This document shows positions 23,364 through 31,021 of a stretch of 39,823 nt of DNA, in pieces (positions within the stretch are counted from its first letter, which is position 1; every line of letters begins with the position of its first letter). Position numbers and translations under genes: made by a program. The notes beneath the pieces were generated by a model. That model was not told the DNA's origin and searched no databases. It worked only from the letters and a program-made list of their open reading frames with translations. This stretch comes from a candidate division FCPU426 bacterium (GTDB taxonomy: Bacteria; Oederibacteriota; JAJYGY01; DAIDJD01), in assembly GCA_027451505.1 (NCBI GenBank), contig DAIDJD010000122.1, forward strand, positions 1-39,823, written 5' to 3'.

Positions 23364-24535
23364 CGGGGCCCGGGCTGGCCCTGGTCGCGGCGGCGCTGGT
23401 GGCCCCGGCTTGGCTCCATGGATTCGAGATCGCGACGAACCCTGGGGACTTGACCGGTACCGCGGTCGTGCAACAGGACTACACCATCGGGTACCTATGG
23501 AGGCAGGACGTCCAGGGTTGCGTCTACGGGCCCTTTGTGGACGCCGATCTTAGGCAAAAGCTCGTCGATAACTTCACGGCGCGGGCGGACCTGAGGATCT
23601 TCAAGGCCGCCGGCAGCGACGATCCGGCGGGCATCTTCCTGGAAGACGCGGATGTCGCCTATGTGGGGTCTTGGCTGAGCGTGATGGGCGGTCGACGGGA
23701 TCTCACCGATTTCCTGGGGCCGGGGCGGTTTTTCGGGGCCTACTCCACGATGGGGGAGCGCTGGCTCGACTCCATCGGCGCGACGGTGCCGTTTAGGTTC
23801 ACCGCGGACATCCCGGACGCGGACGCCGAGGTGGCGGCCCCCTACAACGCCCTGTCGATCCTATATGTGCCCGACCTTTTCGACACGGCTGTGTCGGACT
23901 TTTCCGGCAGGCAGGGGCTTGTCCTTGCCCAACTAAAGGCAAAATTCAGGATAAAGGAGGATTCCGCGGACGCCATGGTCAACGGCACCTATGGATTGGC
24001 GGACTGGTTCTTGAACAGCCCGGTGGACGAAACCGGGTCCCTGGATGCCAGCGCGGATTTCCGGGGCGGCGGATGGAAGCTTTGGGGCGAGTGGGCGATG
24101 CAAAATCTCGTCCGCGGGTCCGGCACATCGGTCCTCGCCGCGGGGGGGACCCTGGGCATCGCCCGATGGACCCTGAACGCCCTGCGCGATCTCGCCGTCG
24201 AGGTCCAGATCCCCCTGGGAAGCGACCCGGCCAATCCCTTCACCGGCGGGGATCCCCAGGATCCGCTTCTGGGCGGGACACCCAGCTATTGCTGGTTCGT
24301 CCAGCTCCGGGGCGATTGGGGAAGCCGGGGCGGGGACCAGCGCCTGGGGCTTTTTTACGGTGCCGCCGTCACCACGTCCGTGGGCGATTACACGTTGGCC
24401 CGGTTGGCCAACGGTACCCTGAACCAACCTCTGGGATCAGGCTTCGGGGAGGGGTACCGGGTGCAGTACATGAGCCTACGGGCGTCCAGCTACCAAGCTC
24501 CGGCGGGGATCGTGTACGCCGGCTATAGGTTCTGA
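23360..24535 (+). CDS. Candidate outer-membrane beta-barrel protein
   Basis: 391 residues from GTG 23360. The short signal peptide (about 1-20, ending near LHG-FEI) is followed by a protein with alternating polar and hydrophobic residues, many aromatic residues and no long hydrophobic helix. The last residues, IVYAGYRF, end in Phe with alternating hydrophobic positions, as in outer-membrane barrels recognised by BamA. It is the only barrel-like protein in the cluster and could form the outer-membrane exit or a surface receptor. No family is recognised; a periplasmic beta-rich protein remains possible. It overlaps the TPR gene and lies 1 base before the next gene. Confidence 0.6.
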   Translation: MTGPGLALVAAALVAPAWLHGFEIATNPGDLTGTAVVQQDYTIGYLWRQDVQGCVYGPFVDADLRQKLVDNFTARADLRIFKAAGSDDPAGIFLEDADVAYVGSWLSVMGGRRDLTDFLGPGRFFGAYSTMGERWLDSIGATVPFRFTADIPDADAEVAAPYNALSILYVPDLFDTAVSDFSGRQGLVLAQLKAKFRIKEDSADAMVNGTYGLADWFLNSPVDETGSLDASADFRGGGWKLWGEWAMQNLVRGSGTSVLAAGGTLGIARWTLNALRDLAVEVQIPLGSDPANPFTGGDPQDPLLGGTPSYCWFVQLRGDWGSRGGDQRLGLFYGAAVTTSVGDYTLARLANGTLNQPLGSGFGEGYRVQYMSLRASSYQAPAGIVYAGYRF

Positions 24536-24536
24536 G

Positions 24537-25118
24537 ATGGTCCCCCCCGGCGTTCTGCGGCGCGCGTGCATGGCGAGCGCGCTCTGCGCGGTCCTTTTCA
24601 CCGTTGCCCCCGGATCCCTTCGGGCGACCGATCGGGCGGACGTGGACCGGGAGACGGCGGTGGACGACAGCTTCCAATGGGCCGAGGGCATCATCGAGGC
24701 GCTCGGCGCCCTGGCCCCTCCCTTGCCGCCGATCCCGCCGCCCGCCGTGTGGGCGCCACGGCGGGCCAAACCACGCCGAGCCCGGATACGCGTGAGGCGT
24801 GGCCCGCCGCCTTTCGTGGTTCGGCACTTTATGCTCCACAGGAGCACGGTGTTCGGGATTTTCGACCTTACCGTGGACGAAACGTCGCCGGAGTCCTTCG
24901 ATTTGGTCGTGGGATCGGACGAGCCCGCCGAGGAAGTGCAGATCCAGGATCGATACACCCATGCCATCGTGTTGGAGCGTCCTTTGGACGACGAGCGGGT
25001 GTTCCGCGTCCACGTGCCCGGGGCGTTCAGCCGGCGCCTGGCCGTGTGCGTCAGCCTTTCCCAAGCCGGAGAGATAGACAAGGCGTATTTCCCGCTTTTC
25101 GAGAGGGGATCCAGATGA
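24537..25118 (+). CDS. Secreted protein with Pro/Arg-rich spacer, unknown
   Basis: 193 residues. A signal peptide (about 1-30, ending near LRA-TDR) precedes a short acidic stretch, then a spacer rich in Pro and Arg (LAPPLPPIPPPAVWAP followed by basic residues), then about 100 residues of likely beta structure (FDLTVDETSPESFDLVVGS, RVFRVHVPGAF). A Pro-rich spacer before a beta domain recalls periplasm-spanning parts such as VirB10 or TonB, but there is no membrane anchor and no sequence match that I can name. It is a candidate periplasmic link or lost-anchor core component. The next gene's start overlaps its stop by 4 bases. Confidence 0.6.
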   Translation: MVPPGVLRRACMASALCAVLFTVAPGSLRATDRADVDRETAVDDSFQWAEGIIEALGALAPPLPPIPPPAVWAPRRAKPRRARIRVRRGPPPFVVRHFMLHRSTVFGIFDLTVDETSPESFDLVVGSDEPAEEVQIQDRYTHAIVLERPLDDERVFRVHVPGAFSRRLAVCVSLSQAGEIDKAYFPLFERGSR

Positions 25119-25903
25119 AACGGAGGTCCGCGAACCCGAGAACGTCGGCGTCGAGCCGGGCAAGGCGCACGGCTATACTCGCGATGGTGTGCCTGGCGAT
25201 GGCTGCCTCCGGATGTCGGGGTCCCCAGGGAGCCGCCGGGCCCATGGGCCCGGCGGGCGGCGTGGCATCGCCGACCTACATGTTCAATGAGGATTTTGAC
25301 GAGGCCACGTTCCCTTCGGGTGAATGGACTGTCGAAGACCCCAATGGCACGGTCCATTCCTTTTCCGCAGATTCGGCGGCGGGCCAGTACATCTCGTATC
25401 CCAACAGCGGCATCCTTTCTTGGGATGCGGGTACGCCGGGTCCAGGGGCCGGTCTGTGGACCACAAGTGGTCTTTGGAGTATCCCAAATGGGAAGGATTG
25501 CTATTTTGATGTTTTTATAAATCTTGGAAATCTTATGGTGGGTGACGAAACGGAGGTGACTCTTAATATAGGTAGTGACACGGTTGCGTCTCTGGGGTTT
25601 TCCTTGCAGCCGTCTGAGTTGTGCAACATCTATACCTACCAATCCGGAAGCCCTTATACAGTTGAGTTCGGGATTTCCACCCTGAACTGGCATCATGTGG
25701 TCCTTTATTGGAACCATTCCACGGGGCTTTCCTCGGTCACTCTGGACGGCATGCTCTTGGGCCAGAATATCAACGGGAAGCGCTCCCTGCCCACCGGAGC
25801 CCCAGGGACCAGTGCTGGAGTGTTGTTCCCGAAATGGAATTGGCCCGGGGGTACTTCGGCCCAGGAAGTGCTTCTGGATAATTTTTCTCTTTATTACTAC
25901 TGA
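25115..25903 (+). CDS. Lipoprotein with collagen-like segment and lectin-like domain
   Basis: 262 residues. A basic start, a hydrophobic segment and the lipobox AASGC (Cys34) mark it as a lipoprotein. Right after the Cys come four Gly-X-Y triplets (GPQGAAGPMGPAGG). The remaining 210 residues look like a concanavalin A/LamG-type sandwich: NEDFDEATFPSGEWTVEDPN at the start, TLNWHHVVLYWNHSTGLSSV, and LLDNFSLYYY at the end, a pattern seen in carbohydrate-binding or surface modules. It is probably outer-membrane or surface exposed. Bases 25490-25700 are clearly richer in A and T than the rest of the cluster. ATG 25115 has AGGGG upstream. Confidence 0.75.
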   Translation: MKRRSANPRTSASSRARRTAILAMVCLAMAASGCRGPQGAAGPMGPAGGVASPTYMFNEDFDEATFPSGEWTVEDPNGTVHSFSADSAAGQYISYPNSGILSWDAGTPGPGAGLWTTSGLWSIPNGKDCYFDVFINLGNLMVGDETEVTLNIGSDTVASLGFSLQPSELCNIYTYQSGSPYTVEFGISTLNWHHVVLYWNHSTGLSSVTLDGMLLGQNINGKRSLPTGAPGTSAGVLFPKWNWPGGTSAQEVLLDNFSLYYY

Positions 25904-25909
25904 CCGCCC

Positions 25910-27040
25910 ATGGAAATCAGGGGTTCCTTTGCAACGGCTGCCCTTCTTCTAGCGCTGGGTTGGGTGGCTGGATGTGAAAGCCACATGCCTTTGGATGCCG
26001 TGGTCAATCCTCAGCCGATCAACGGGCAAATCACGGCTTGGGTCGATAACGGCGCTTCGGTAGTCGGTGGTCAGTCAATCACGGTGGTGGCTCCCAATGG
26101 AGAATCGCAGACTAAATTAAGTTCGATTTCGGGGACTGTCAGCACCGCCCAAACCGGAGAAGCGATTTTCCAAGAACCGCTGAGTGGCACCTACCAAGTG
26201 TTCCTCACCCCAGCGCCTGGGGTGACTCCCCTGATTCAGGATGTGGCCCTAACCCCAGGGCAACCCTACAACACCGTGACCCTTCAACTCCTGGGGACCT
26301 ACCTCGCCGTCACCGAGCCCGACGGAAAGCCGCTGAGCTACGACGACACCCAGACCTATCACACCTTCCGCTTGACCGCCGAAAGCGCCAGCTTGAGCGC
26401 TACGGTCAACGTGTTCTACAACCCCGCAGCTTCGGCGGTGCCGCCGGGCTGGGTGGTGTCCATGGGGCCCGCGACGCTGGCCCCGGGCCAGGGCACCGAT
26501 CTGGTGCTGTACACCCAGCCCGGGACCGCTTTCGGCAACGTGACCGTCGTCGTCTCCGCGATCACCAGCGCCAGTGTGCCCCTGGCGGTGGCGCCCATCG
26601 TCCTCACGCAGTCCTGGAGGCCCGAACTAATCCTCAACTTCACGGGATCGAGCTGTTGCCCCGGCGCGACCGATGTGATGGACGAGAGCGTGCAGTTCGA
26701 ATGCCTCGACTGCGTCAACCAGGAGTCCGCCTTCGTCTCGCTCACGATGAACACGGGATGCGCCATCGTCACGCCCTACCCCTCCTCGGCCACGCTCACG
26801 GCCGGATCCACCTGGCACGCGATAGGGGGGGAGCAGGTGGCCGATGCCTGCGACGGATCGGGCCCCACCTCCGAGGGCTGCATTCCCAACAATTCGGGGG
26901 GAGTGGGCCCCGAGACCGAGCAGTGGCAGTACGTGACCTGCGTCATCCTCTCCAATCCCGGCCAAAACTTGGTTCAAGCCCCTTTTCCGGTGTACTGCGG
27001 CCTGGCCCAGGTGGGCGGAAGCCTCACCCTGGGGTGGTAG
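25910..27040 (+). CDS. Cys-rich lipoprotein, last gene of the secretion-like cluster
   Basis: 376 residues with signal sequence and lipobox WVAGC (Cys22). The first third (about 30-130) looks like a carboxypeptidase-regulatory or Ig-like beta domain: GQITAWVDNGASVVGGQSIT, then a loop and LSGTYQVFLTPAPGV. A second beta module follows (about 135-245), and the last 130 residues contain nine Cys (SSCCPG, ECLDC, ACDGSG, EGCIP, YVTC, VYCG), suggesting disulfides in an exported domain. Base composition rises from moderately AT-rich at the 5' end to host-like GC-rich by about 26300. It is probably surface exposed. A 14-bp palindrome, 27036-27049, overlaps the stop and may end the operon. Confidence 0.7.
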   Translation: MEIRGSFATAALLLALGWVAGCESHMPLDAVVNPQPINGQITAWVDNGASVVGGQSITVVAPNGESQTKLSSISGTVSTAQTGEAIFQEPLSGTYQVFLTPAPGVTPLIQDVALTPGQPYNTVTLQLLGTYLAVTEPDGKPLSYDDTQTYHTFRLTAESASLSATVNVFYNPAASAVPPGWVVSMGPATLAPGQGTDLVLYTQPGTAFGNVTVVVSAITSASVPLAVAPIVLTQSWRPELILNFTGSSCCPGATDVMDESVQFECLDCVNQESAFVSLTMNTGCAIVTPYPSSATLTAGSTWHAIGGEQVADACDGSGPTSEGCIPNNSGGVGPETEQWQYVTCVILSNPGQNLVQAPFPVYCGLAQVGGSLTLGW

Positions 27041-27074
27041 GGCCCTACCCCGGCTTCTCCCCGCGCTTAGACCG

Positions 27075-27083
27075 TGCTATGGT
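27075..27083 (+). promoter_or_regulatory. Extended -10 promoter of the corrin-ring operon
   Basis: TGC followed by TATGGT is an extended -10 element about 52 bases before GTG 27135. No -35 box is evident. No cobalamin riboswitch fits in the short gap (27041-27134). Confidence 0.4.
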
Positions 27084-27134
27084 AGCCTACCCCTGAAGCC
27101 CTTGCGGCCGTACGGGGCACGCTTGGGAGCCGCC

Positions 27135-27377
27135 GTGAAGCTCTTTGCCGCCATCGAGGGCCTGCTGGCCTACCTTCCCCGCACCGCCCTGCTGCTTCTG
27201 GCCGTGCTGGCCATGCGCAATCCCTTCGCCGAGCACAGCCTGGACAACCTGGGCTGGTACTTCAAGTGGCCCATCCAGTTCGGGGCCCTGCTGCTTTTGG
27301 CCCTGACCCTGGCCGCCGGGGTGCGCCTGGCCCTGACGCGCGGGCCCGAGGGCCCGGGGGCCCGTCCGCTTGCCTAA
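27135..27377 (+). CDS. Small two-helix membrane protein at the head of the corrin-ring operon
   Basis: 80 residues from GTG 27135, with GGGAG 5 bases upstream; a TTG at 27102 would add 11 residues but has no ribosome site. Two helices (about 10-27 and 43-63) flank a polar loop (RNPFAEHSLDNLGWYFKWP). The stop overlaps the cbiET start by 8 bases, so the two are coupled. CbiN, the small subunit of cobalt transporters, also has two helices and about this size, but its typical sequence is not seen, and no cbiM or cbiQ is present. Function unknown. Confidence 0.6.
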   Translation: MKLFAAIEGLLAYLPRTALLLLAVLAMRNPFAEHSLDNLGWYFKWPIQFGALLLLALTLAAGVRLALTRGPEGPGARPLA

Positions 27378-28656
27378 GGTCCTCGTCCTGGGCCTGACCG
27401 ACGCCGGGCCGGGCGGCCTGGTCCCGGAGGCGAGGAGCCGCCTGGAATCGGCCACCCTGCTGGCCGGGGGCGAACGCCACTTGGCCCTGTGCCCCGGAGG
27501 CGCGGCCGAGCGGGTGGTGGTGAAGTCCGACCTTAAGGCCGTGGCCGAGCGCCTCGAGGCGGCCCTGGCCGACCCGGCCGCCCGCCCCGTGGTGCTGGCC
27601 AGCGGCGATCCCTTGTTCTACGGAATCGCCTCGTATTTGGCCGGGCGCCTGGGCCCCGGCCGCGTGGAGGTCCTGCCGGCCGTCAGCAGCATGCAGCAGG
27701 CCTTCGCCCGGGCCGGATGGAGCTGGGACGACGCCGAGCTCACCAGCGTGCACGGCCGCCCGCTGGAGCGCCTGGCGGCCCTGCCGCCGGGGTGCGCCAA
27801 GGTGGGGGTCTTCACCGACCCCAAGAACACCCCGGCACTGGTGGCCGGGTACCTCGCGTCCCTGGGCTGGCCCGCCACGGCCGATGCCCGGGTCCTGGAG
27901 AACCTGGACGGTCCCGACGAACGGGCCTGGGCCGGCACCCTGGGGGAGCTGGAAGGCCTCTCCTTTGGGCCCCTGGCCACGGCGCTCTTCCGGCGCCCGG
28001 CCCCGGACGCGCGCGCGGCGCACGCCTTCGGCCTGGACGAGGAGGCCTTCGCCCAGCGCCGCCCCGAGCGCGGGCTCATCACCAAGGCCGAGGTCCGGGT
28101 CTTAAGCCTCTCCAAGCTGGAGCCCTTCCCCGGCGCCGTGGTTTGGGACGTGGGCTCGGCCACCGGTTCGGTGGCCGTGGAGGCGGCCCGCCTGGCCCGC
28201 GGAGGGCGGGTCTGGGCCGTGGAAAAGAACGCCGAGGACTGCGAGAATATCCGCGAGAACGTCCGGCGTTTCGCGGTGCCCACGGTGCGGGTTCTGCACG
28301 GGGCCGCCCCCGAGGCGCTGGAGGGCATCCCGGACGACCCCGACGCGGTGTTCGTGGGCGGCACTTCGGGCCGCATGGACGCGGTCCTGGGGGCCTGCCG
28401 GGCCCGGTTGCGCCCCGGGGGCACCCTGGTGGTGAACACCGTGACCCTGGAGAACACCGCCGAGGCCCTGGAATGGTACGCCTCCTCGGGCCTGGAATGG
28501 GGGTTCCTGCAGGTGCAGGTGGGCCGGGGCAAGCCCATCCGCACCCCTTCCCAATCCCTGCACCGCCTCGACGCACTCAATCCGGTCCACATCTTTTGGG
28601 GGAAGGTCCCGGGCACGGGTCCGGGTCCCGCCCCCTCCAAGGAGCCAGCCTCATGA
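27370..28656 (+). CDS. cbiET: CbiET (CobL-like) precorrin-6Y/cobalt-precorrin methyltransferase, decarboxylating
   Basis: 428 residues, a fusion of CbiE (about 1-205) and CbiT (about 232-425), as in CobL. It methylates C5 and C15 of the corrin ring and removes the acetate carboxyl at C12, in the cytoplasm, using S-adenosylmethionine. CbiE part: ASGDPLFYG (77-85) and AVSSMQQAF. CbiT part: the methyltransferase motif DVGSATGSVAVEAARL (from 260), AVEKNAEDCENIREN and VFVGGTSGRMD. TTG 27370 is the first sensible start and overlaps the small membrane gene by 8 bases. The next start overlaps its stop by 4 bases. Tight spacing to cbiG and cbiH makes one operon. Confidence 0.93.
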   Translation: MPKVLVLGLTDAGPGGLVPEARSRLESATLLAGGERHLALCPGGAAERVVVKSDLKAVAERLEAALADPAARPVVLASGDPLFYGIASYLAGRLGPGRVEVLPAVSSMQQAFARAGWSWDDAELTSVHGRPLERLAALPPGCAKVGVFTDPKNTPALVAGYLASLGWPATADARVLENLDGPDERAWAGTLGELEGLSFGPLATALFRRPAPDARAAHAFGLDEEAFAQRRPERGLITKAEVRVLSLSKLEPFPGAVVWDVGSATGSVAVEAARLARGGRVWAVEKNAEDCENIRENVRRFAVPTVRVLHGAAPEALEGIPDDPDAVFVGGTSGRMDAVLGACRARLRPGGTLVVNTVTLENTAEALEWYASSGLEWGFLQVQVGRGKPIRTPSQSLHRLDALNPVHIFWGKVPGTGPGPAPSKEPAS

Positions 28657-29105
28657 CCATCCGCAAAGCCGTCCCCGCCGACCTGCCGGCCCTTCTGGCG
28701 CTCTATGACCACCTGCGCGGCGGGCTGGCCTGGGTCAAGCGGCCCCCCATGACCGCCCTGGAAAGCCACAAGAAGGCCCTGGCCCAGATGCTCGGCGACA
28801 AGTCCATCCACGTGCTGGTGGCCGTGGAGGCCGGCAAGGTGGTGGGCACCTGTACCCTCTACGTCCTGCCCCGGGTCTACTGGTCCGGCCGCCCCTGGGC
28901 CATCCTCGATTCCATCGTGGTCGCCGAGGACCGCCAGGGAGCCGGGCGGGGGACCCAGCTGATCAAACACGCCATCGCCGTGGCCCGCAAGGCCGGCTGC
29001 TCCCAGGTCAACCTCACCAGCAACACCCGCCGCACCCGCGCCCACCGCTTCTACGAAAGCCTGGGCTTCGAGCCGACCTACGTCGGCTTCAAGATGGCCT
29101 TCTAG
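28653..29105 (+). CDS. GNAT-family N-acetyltransferase
   Basis: 150 residues with the usual GNAT pattern: an N-terminal MTIRKAVPADLPALLALYDH, a central beta strand DSIVVAEDRQGAGRGTQLIK carrying the acetyl-CoA loop (Q-GAGRG-T), and the C-terminal RFYESLGFEPTYVGFKM. Substrate cannot be inferred. It sits inside the corrin-ring operon, overlapping cbiET by 4 bases and 9 bases before cbiG; a passenger of unknown relation to the pathway. It is not similar to the corrinoid-specific acyltransferases I know. Confidence 0.9.
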   Translation: MTIRKAVPADLPALLALYDHLRGGLAWVKRPPMTALESHKKALAQMLGDKSIHVLVAVEAGKVVGTCTLYVLPRVYWSGRPWAILDSIVVAEDRQGAGRGTQLIKHAIAVARKAGCSQVNLTSNTRRTRAHRFYESLGFEPTYVGFKMAF

Positions 29106-29114
29106 GCCCCGGCC

Positions 29115-30200
29115 TTGCGCACCGCCGTCGTCGCCATCACCAAGCACGGGCTGGGGCACGCCCGGGCCGTCAAGCGCGCCCTGGAGGGCGCCGAGCTGTG
29201 GGTCAGCGAGAAGCAGAAGGCGCTGGCCCCGGACGCCGACGGCACCTTCGCGGCGATCAAGGACCTGGCCGCCGCGGCCTGGGGCACCCACGACGCCCTG
29301 GTCTTCGTGGTCAGCCTGGGCGCCGTCGTGCGGACCATCGCCCCGCTGCTCAAATCCAAGGACGAGGACCCGGCCGTGGTGGCCGTGGACGACGCCGGTC
29401 GCTTCGCCGTGAGCGTGCTCAGCGGACACGTGGGCGGGGCCAACGCCTTGGCCGAGCGGGTGGCCGCGGCCCTCGGGGCGACGGCCGTGGTGACCACGGC
29501 CTCGGACGCGCTCGGCAGCCTGGCCGTGGACATCCTGGGCCGGCACCTGGGCTGGACCCTGGAGGGCAAGGACCGCGTCACTGCGGCCAGCGCGGCCGTG
29601 GTCAACGAGCGGCCCGTGGCCTTCGTGCAGGAGTGCGGGGAGCGCTCCTGGTGGACCCGGCCCACCCCCCTGCCGGCCCACATCCGCGTCTTCCCGGACA
29701 TCGCCTCGGCCCGGGCCGCGGGGCCCTTTGAGGCCTGGCTGGTGGTCAGCGACAGATCCACCGAGGCGCTCCAGTCCGAGCTGGGGGCGGACCGGGACCG
29801 CGCCGTGTTCTACCGGCCCAAAACCCTCTGCCTGGGCATGGGCTGCGACGCCGGCGCCGCTGAGGGCGAGGCCTGGGAACTGGTGGAGTCCTCCCTGGCC
29901 GAGGCCGGGCTGAGCCCGGCGAGCGTGGCCGCCCTGGCCAGCATCGACCTCAAGGCCGGCGAGGAGGCCCTTCTGGCCCTGGCGCGTCGCCTCGGGGTGG
30001 AGCCGGTCTTCTACACCCGCGACGAGCTCAACGCCAAGGGCGTGCGCAGCCCGGCCAACCCGGTGGTGGAGAAGTACACCGGCGCCGTGGGCGTCAGCGA
30101 GCCCGCGGCCATGCTCGCGGCCGGGGCCGACGCCTTGGTGGTGCCCAAGCGCAAAAGCCGGTGCGTGACCCTGGCCGTGGCCCGAAGGGCCTCCGCGTGA
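29115..30200 (+). CDS. cbiG: Cobalt-precorrin-5A hydrolase CbiG
   Basis: 361 residues. CbiG opens the delta-lactone of cobalt-precorrin-5A and releases acetaldehyde, the ring-contraction step of the anaerobic cobalamin pathway. Diagnostic segments are SLGAVVRTIAPLL and LSGHVGGANALAERVA in the N-terminal domain, the linker, and CLGMGCDAGAAEGEAWE with SIDLKAGEEALLALA in the C-terminal domain. The start is TTG 29115, 9 bases after the acetyltransferase stop. The stop overlaps the GTG of cbiH by 4 bases. Its presence says the early pathway here is the cobalt-first (anaerobic) route, although bluB in the same window needs oxygen. Confidence 0.95.
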   Translation: MRTAVVAITKHGLGHARAVKRALEGAELWVSEKQKALAPDADGTFAAIKDLAAAAWGTHDALVFVVSLGAVVRTIAPLLKSKDEDPAVVAVDDAGRFAVSVLSGHVGGANALAERVAAALGATAVVTTASDALGSLAVDILGRHLGWTLEGKDRVTAASAAVVNERPVAFVQECGERSWWTRPTPLPAHIRVFPDIASARAAGPFEAWLVVSDRSTEALQSELGADRDRAVFYRPKTLCLGMGCDAGAAEGEAWELVESSLAEAGLSPASVAALASIDLKAGEEALLALARRLGVEPVFYTRDELNAKGVRSPANPVVEKYTGAVGVSEPAAMLAAGADALVVPKRKSRCVTLAVARRASA

Positions 30201-31021
30201 GCCGGGGCGCGATCTACGTCGTGGGCTTCGGGCCCGGCGCCGAGGAGCACCTCACCCCGGCGGCGCGGCGCGCCATCGAGGACTGCGACGTCTGCATCGG
30301 CTACCGCACCTACATCGACCTGGTGCGGCCGCTGCTCAAGGGCAAGCGCATCGTGGCCACCGGAATGACCGAGGAGATCGACCGCGGGCGCAAGGCCATG
30401 GAGCTGGCGCGCGCGGGCTCCAAGGTCGCCATCGTCAGCAGCGGGGACTCCGGGGTCTACGGCATGGCGGGCCTGACCTACGAGGTGCTGCGCGACCACG
30501 GGTGGGACCCCGAGGCCCCGGACATAGACGTGGTGGTGGTGCCGGGCATCACGGCCGCGTGCAGCGTGGGCGCCCTGCTGGGCGCCCCCCTGAACCACGA
30601 CTTCTGCTCCATCTCCCTGAGCACCCTGCTGACCCCCTGGGAGGCCATCGAACGCCGCCTGAAGGCGGCCGCCGAGGCCGACTTCGTCTGCGCGCTCTAC
30701 AACCCCAAGTCGGTGCGCCGCGACTGGCAGATCGTGCGGGCCCAGGAGATCTTCCTCGCGCACCGCGCTCCGGACACCCCGGTGGGCCTGGTCAAGAGCG
30801 CCTGGCGCGAGGGCGAGACGGTGCGCCGCGTGCCCCTCGAGCGCATGGCCGAAGAGGACATCGGCATGCTCACCACCATCGTCATCGGCAACAGCCAGAC
30901 GCGCTGGTTCAAGCACCTCATGCTGACCCCTCGCGGCTACGGTTCGAAGTACGACCTCAAGGGCAAGGGAGGGGACCTCAGCGGGGTCCGCGTCCAGGGT
31001 CCGGATCCGGCCCCGAAGTGA
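30197..31021 (+). CDS. cbiH: Cobalt-precorrin-3B C17-methyltransferase CbiH
   Basis: 274 residues from GTG 30197 (the upstream frame is inside cbiG). It methylates C17 and contracts the ring in the corrin pathway. Visible family motifs are VVGFGPGAEEHLTPAA (8 onwards), GYRTYIDLVRPLL, SSGDSGVYGMAG (81-92), VVPGITAACS (about 114-123), HDFCSISLSTLLTPW and CALYNPKSVRR. CobJ and CbiH share these; CbiG next door supports the CbiH name. The last 30 residues form an extra Gly-rich tail. It overlaps both neighbours by 4 bases. Confidence 0.95.
   Translation: MSRGAIYVVGFGPGAEEHLTPAARRAIEDCDVCIGYRTYIDLVRPLLKGKRIVATGMTEEIDRGRKAMELARAGSKVAIVSSGDSGVYGMAGLTYEVLRDHGWDPEAPDIDVVVVPGITAACSVGALLGAPLNHDFCSISLSTLLTPWEAIERRLKAAAEADFVCALYNPKSVRRDWQIVRAQEIFLAHRAPDTPVGLVKSAWREGETVRRVPLERMAEEDIGMLTTIVIGNSQTRWFKHLMLTPRGYGSKYDLKGKGGDLSGVRVQGPDPAPK

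Noticed and set aside
15167-27040. The cluster as a conjugative or integrative element
   Set aside because: No relaxase, coupling protein, integrase, transposase, attachment repeats or tRNA edge is visible, so transfer functions cannot be claimed despite the VirB-like genes.
27041-27134. A cobalamin riboswitch before the corrin-ring operon
   Set aside because: The gap is under 100 bases, too short for a full riboswitch, and no B12-box-like sequence with paired flanks is seen. The region before bluB has a CCACTG word but no supporting structure.
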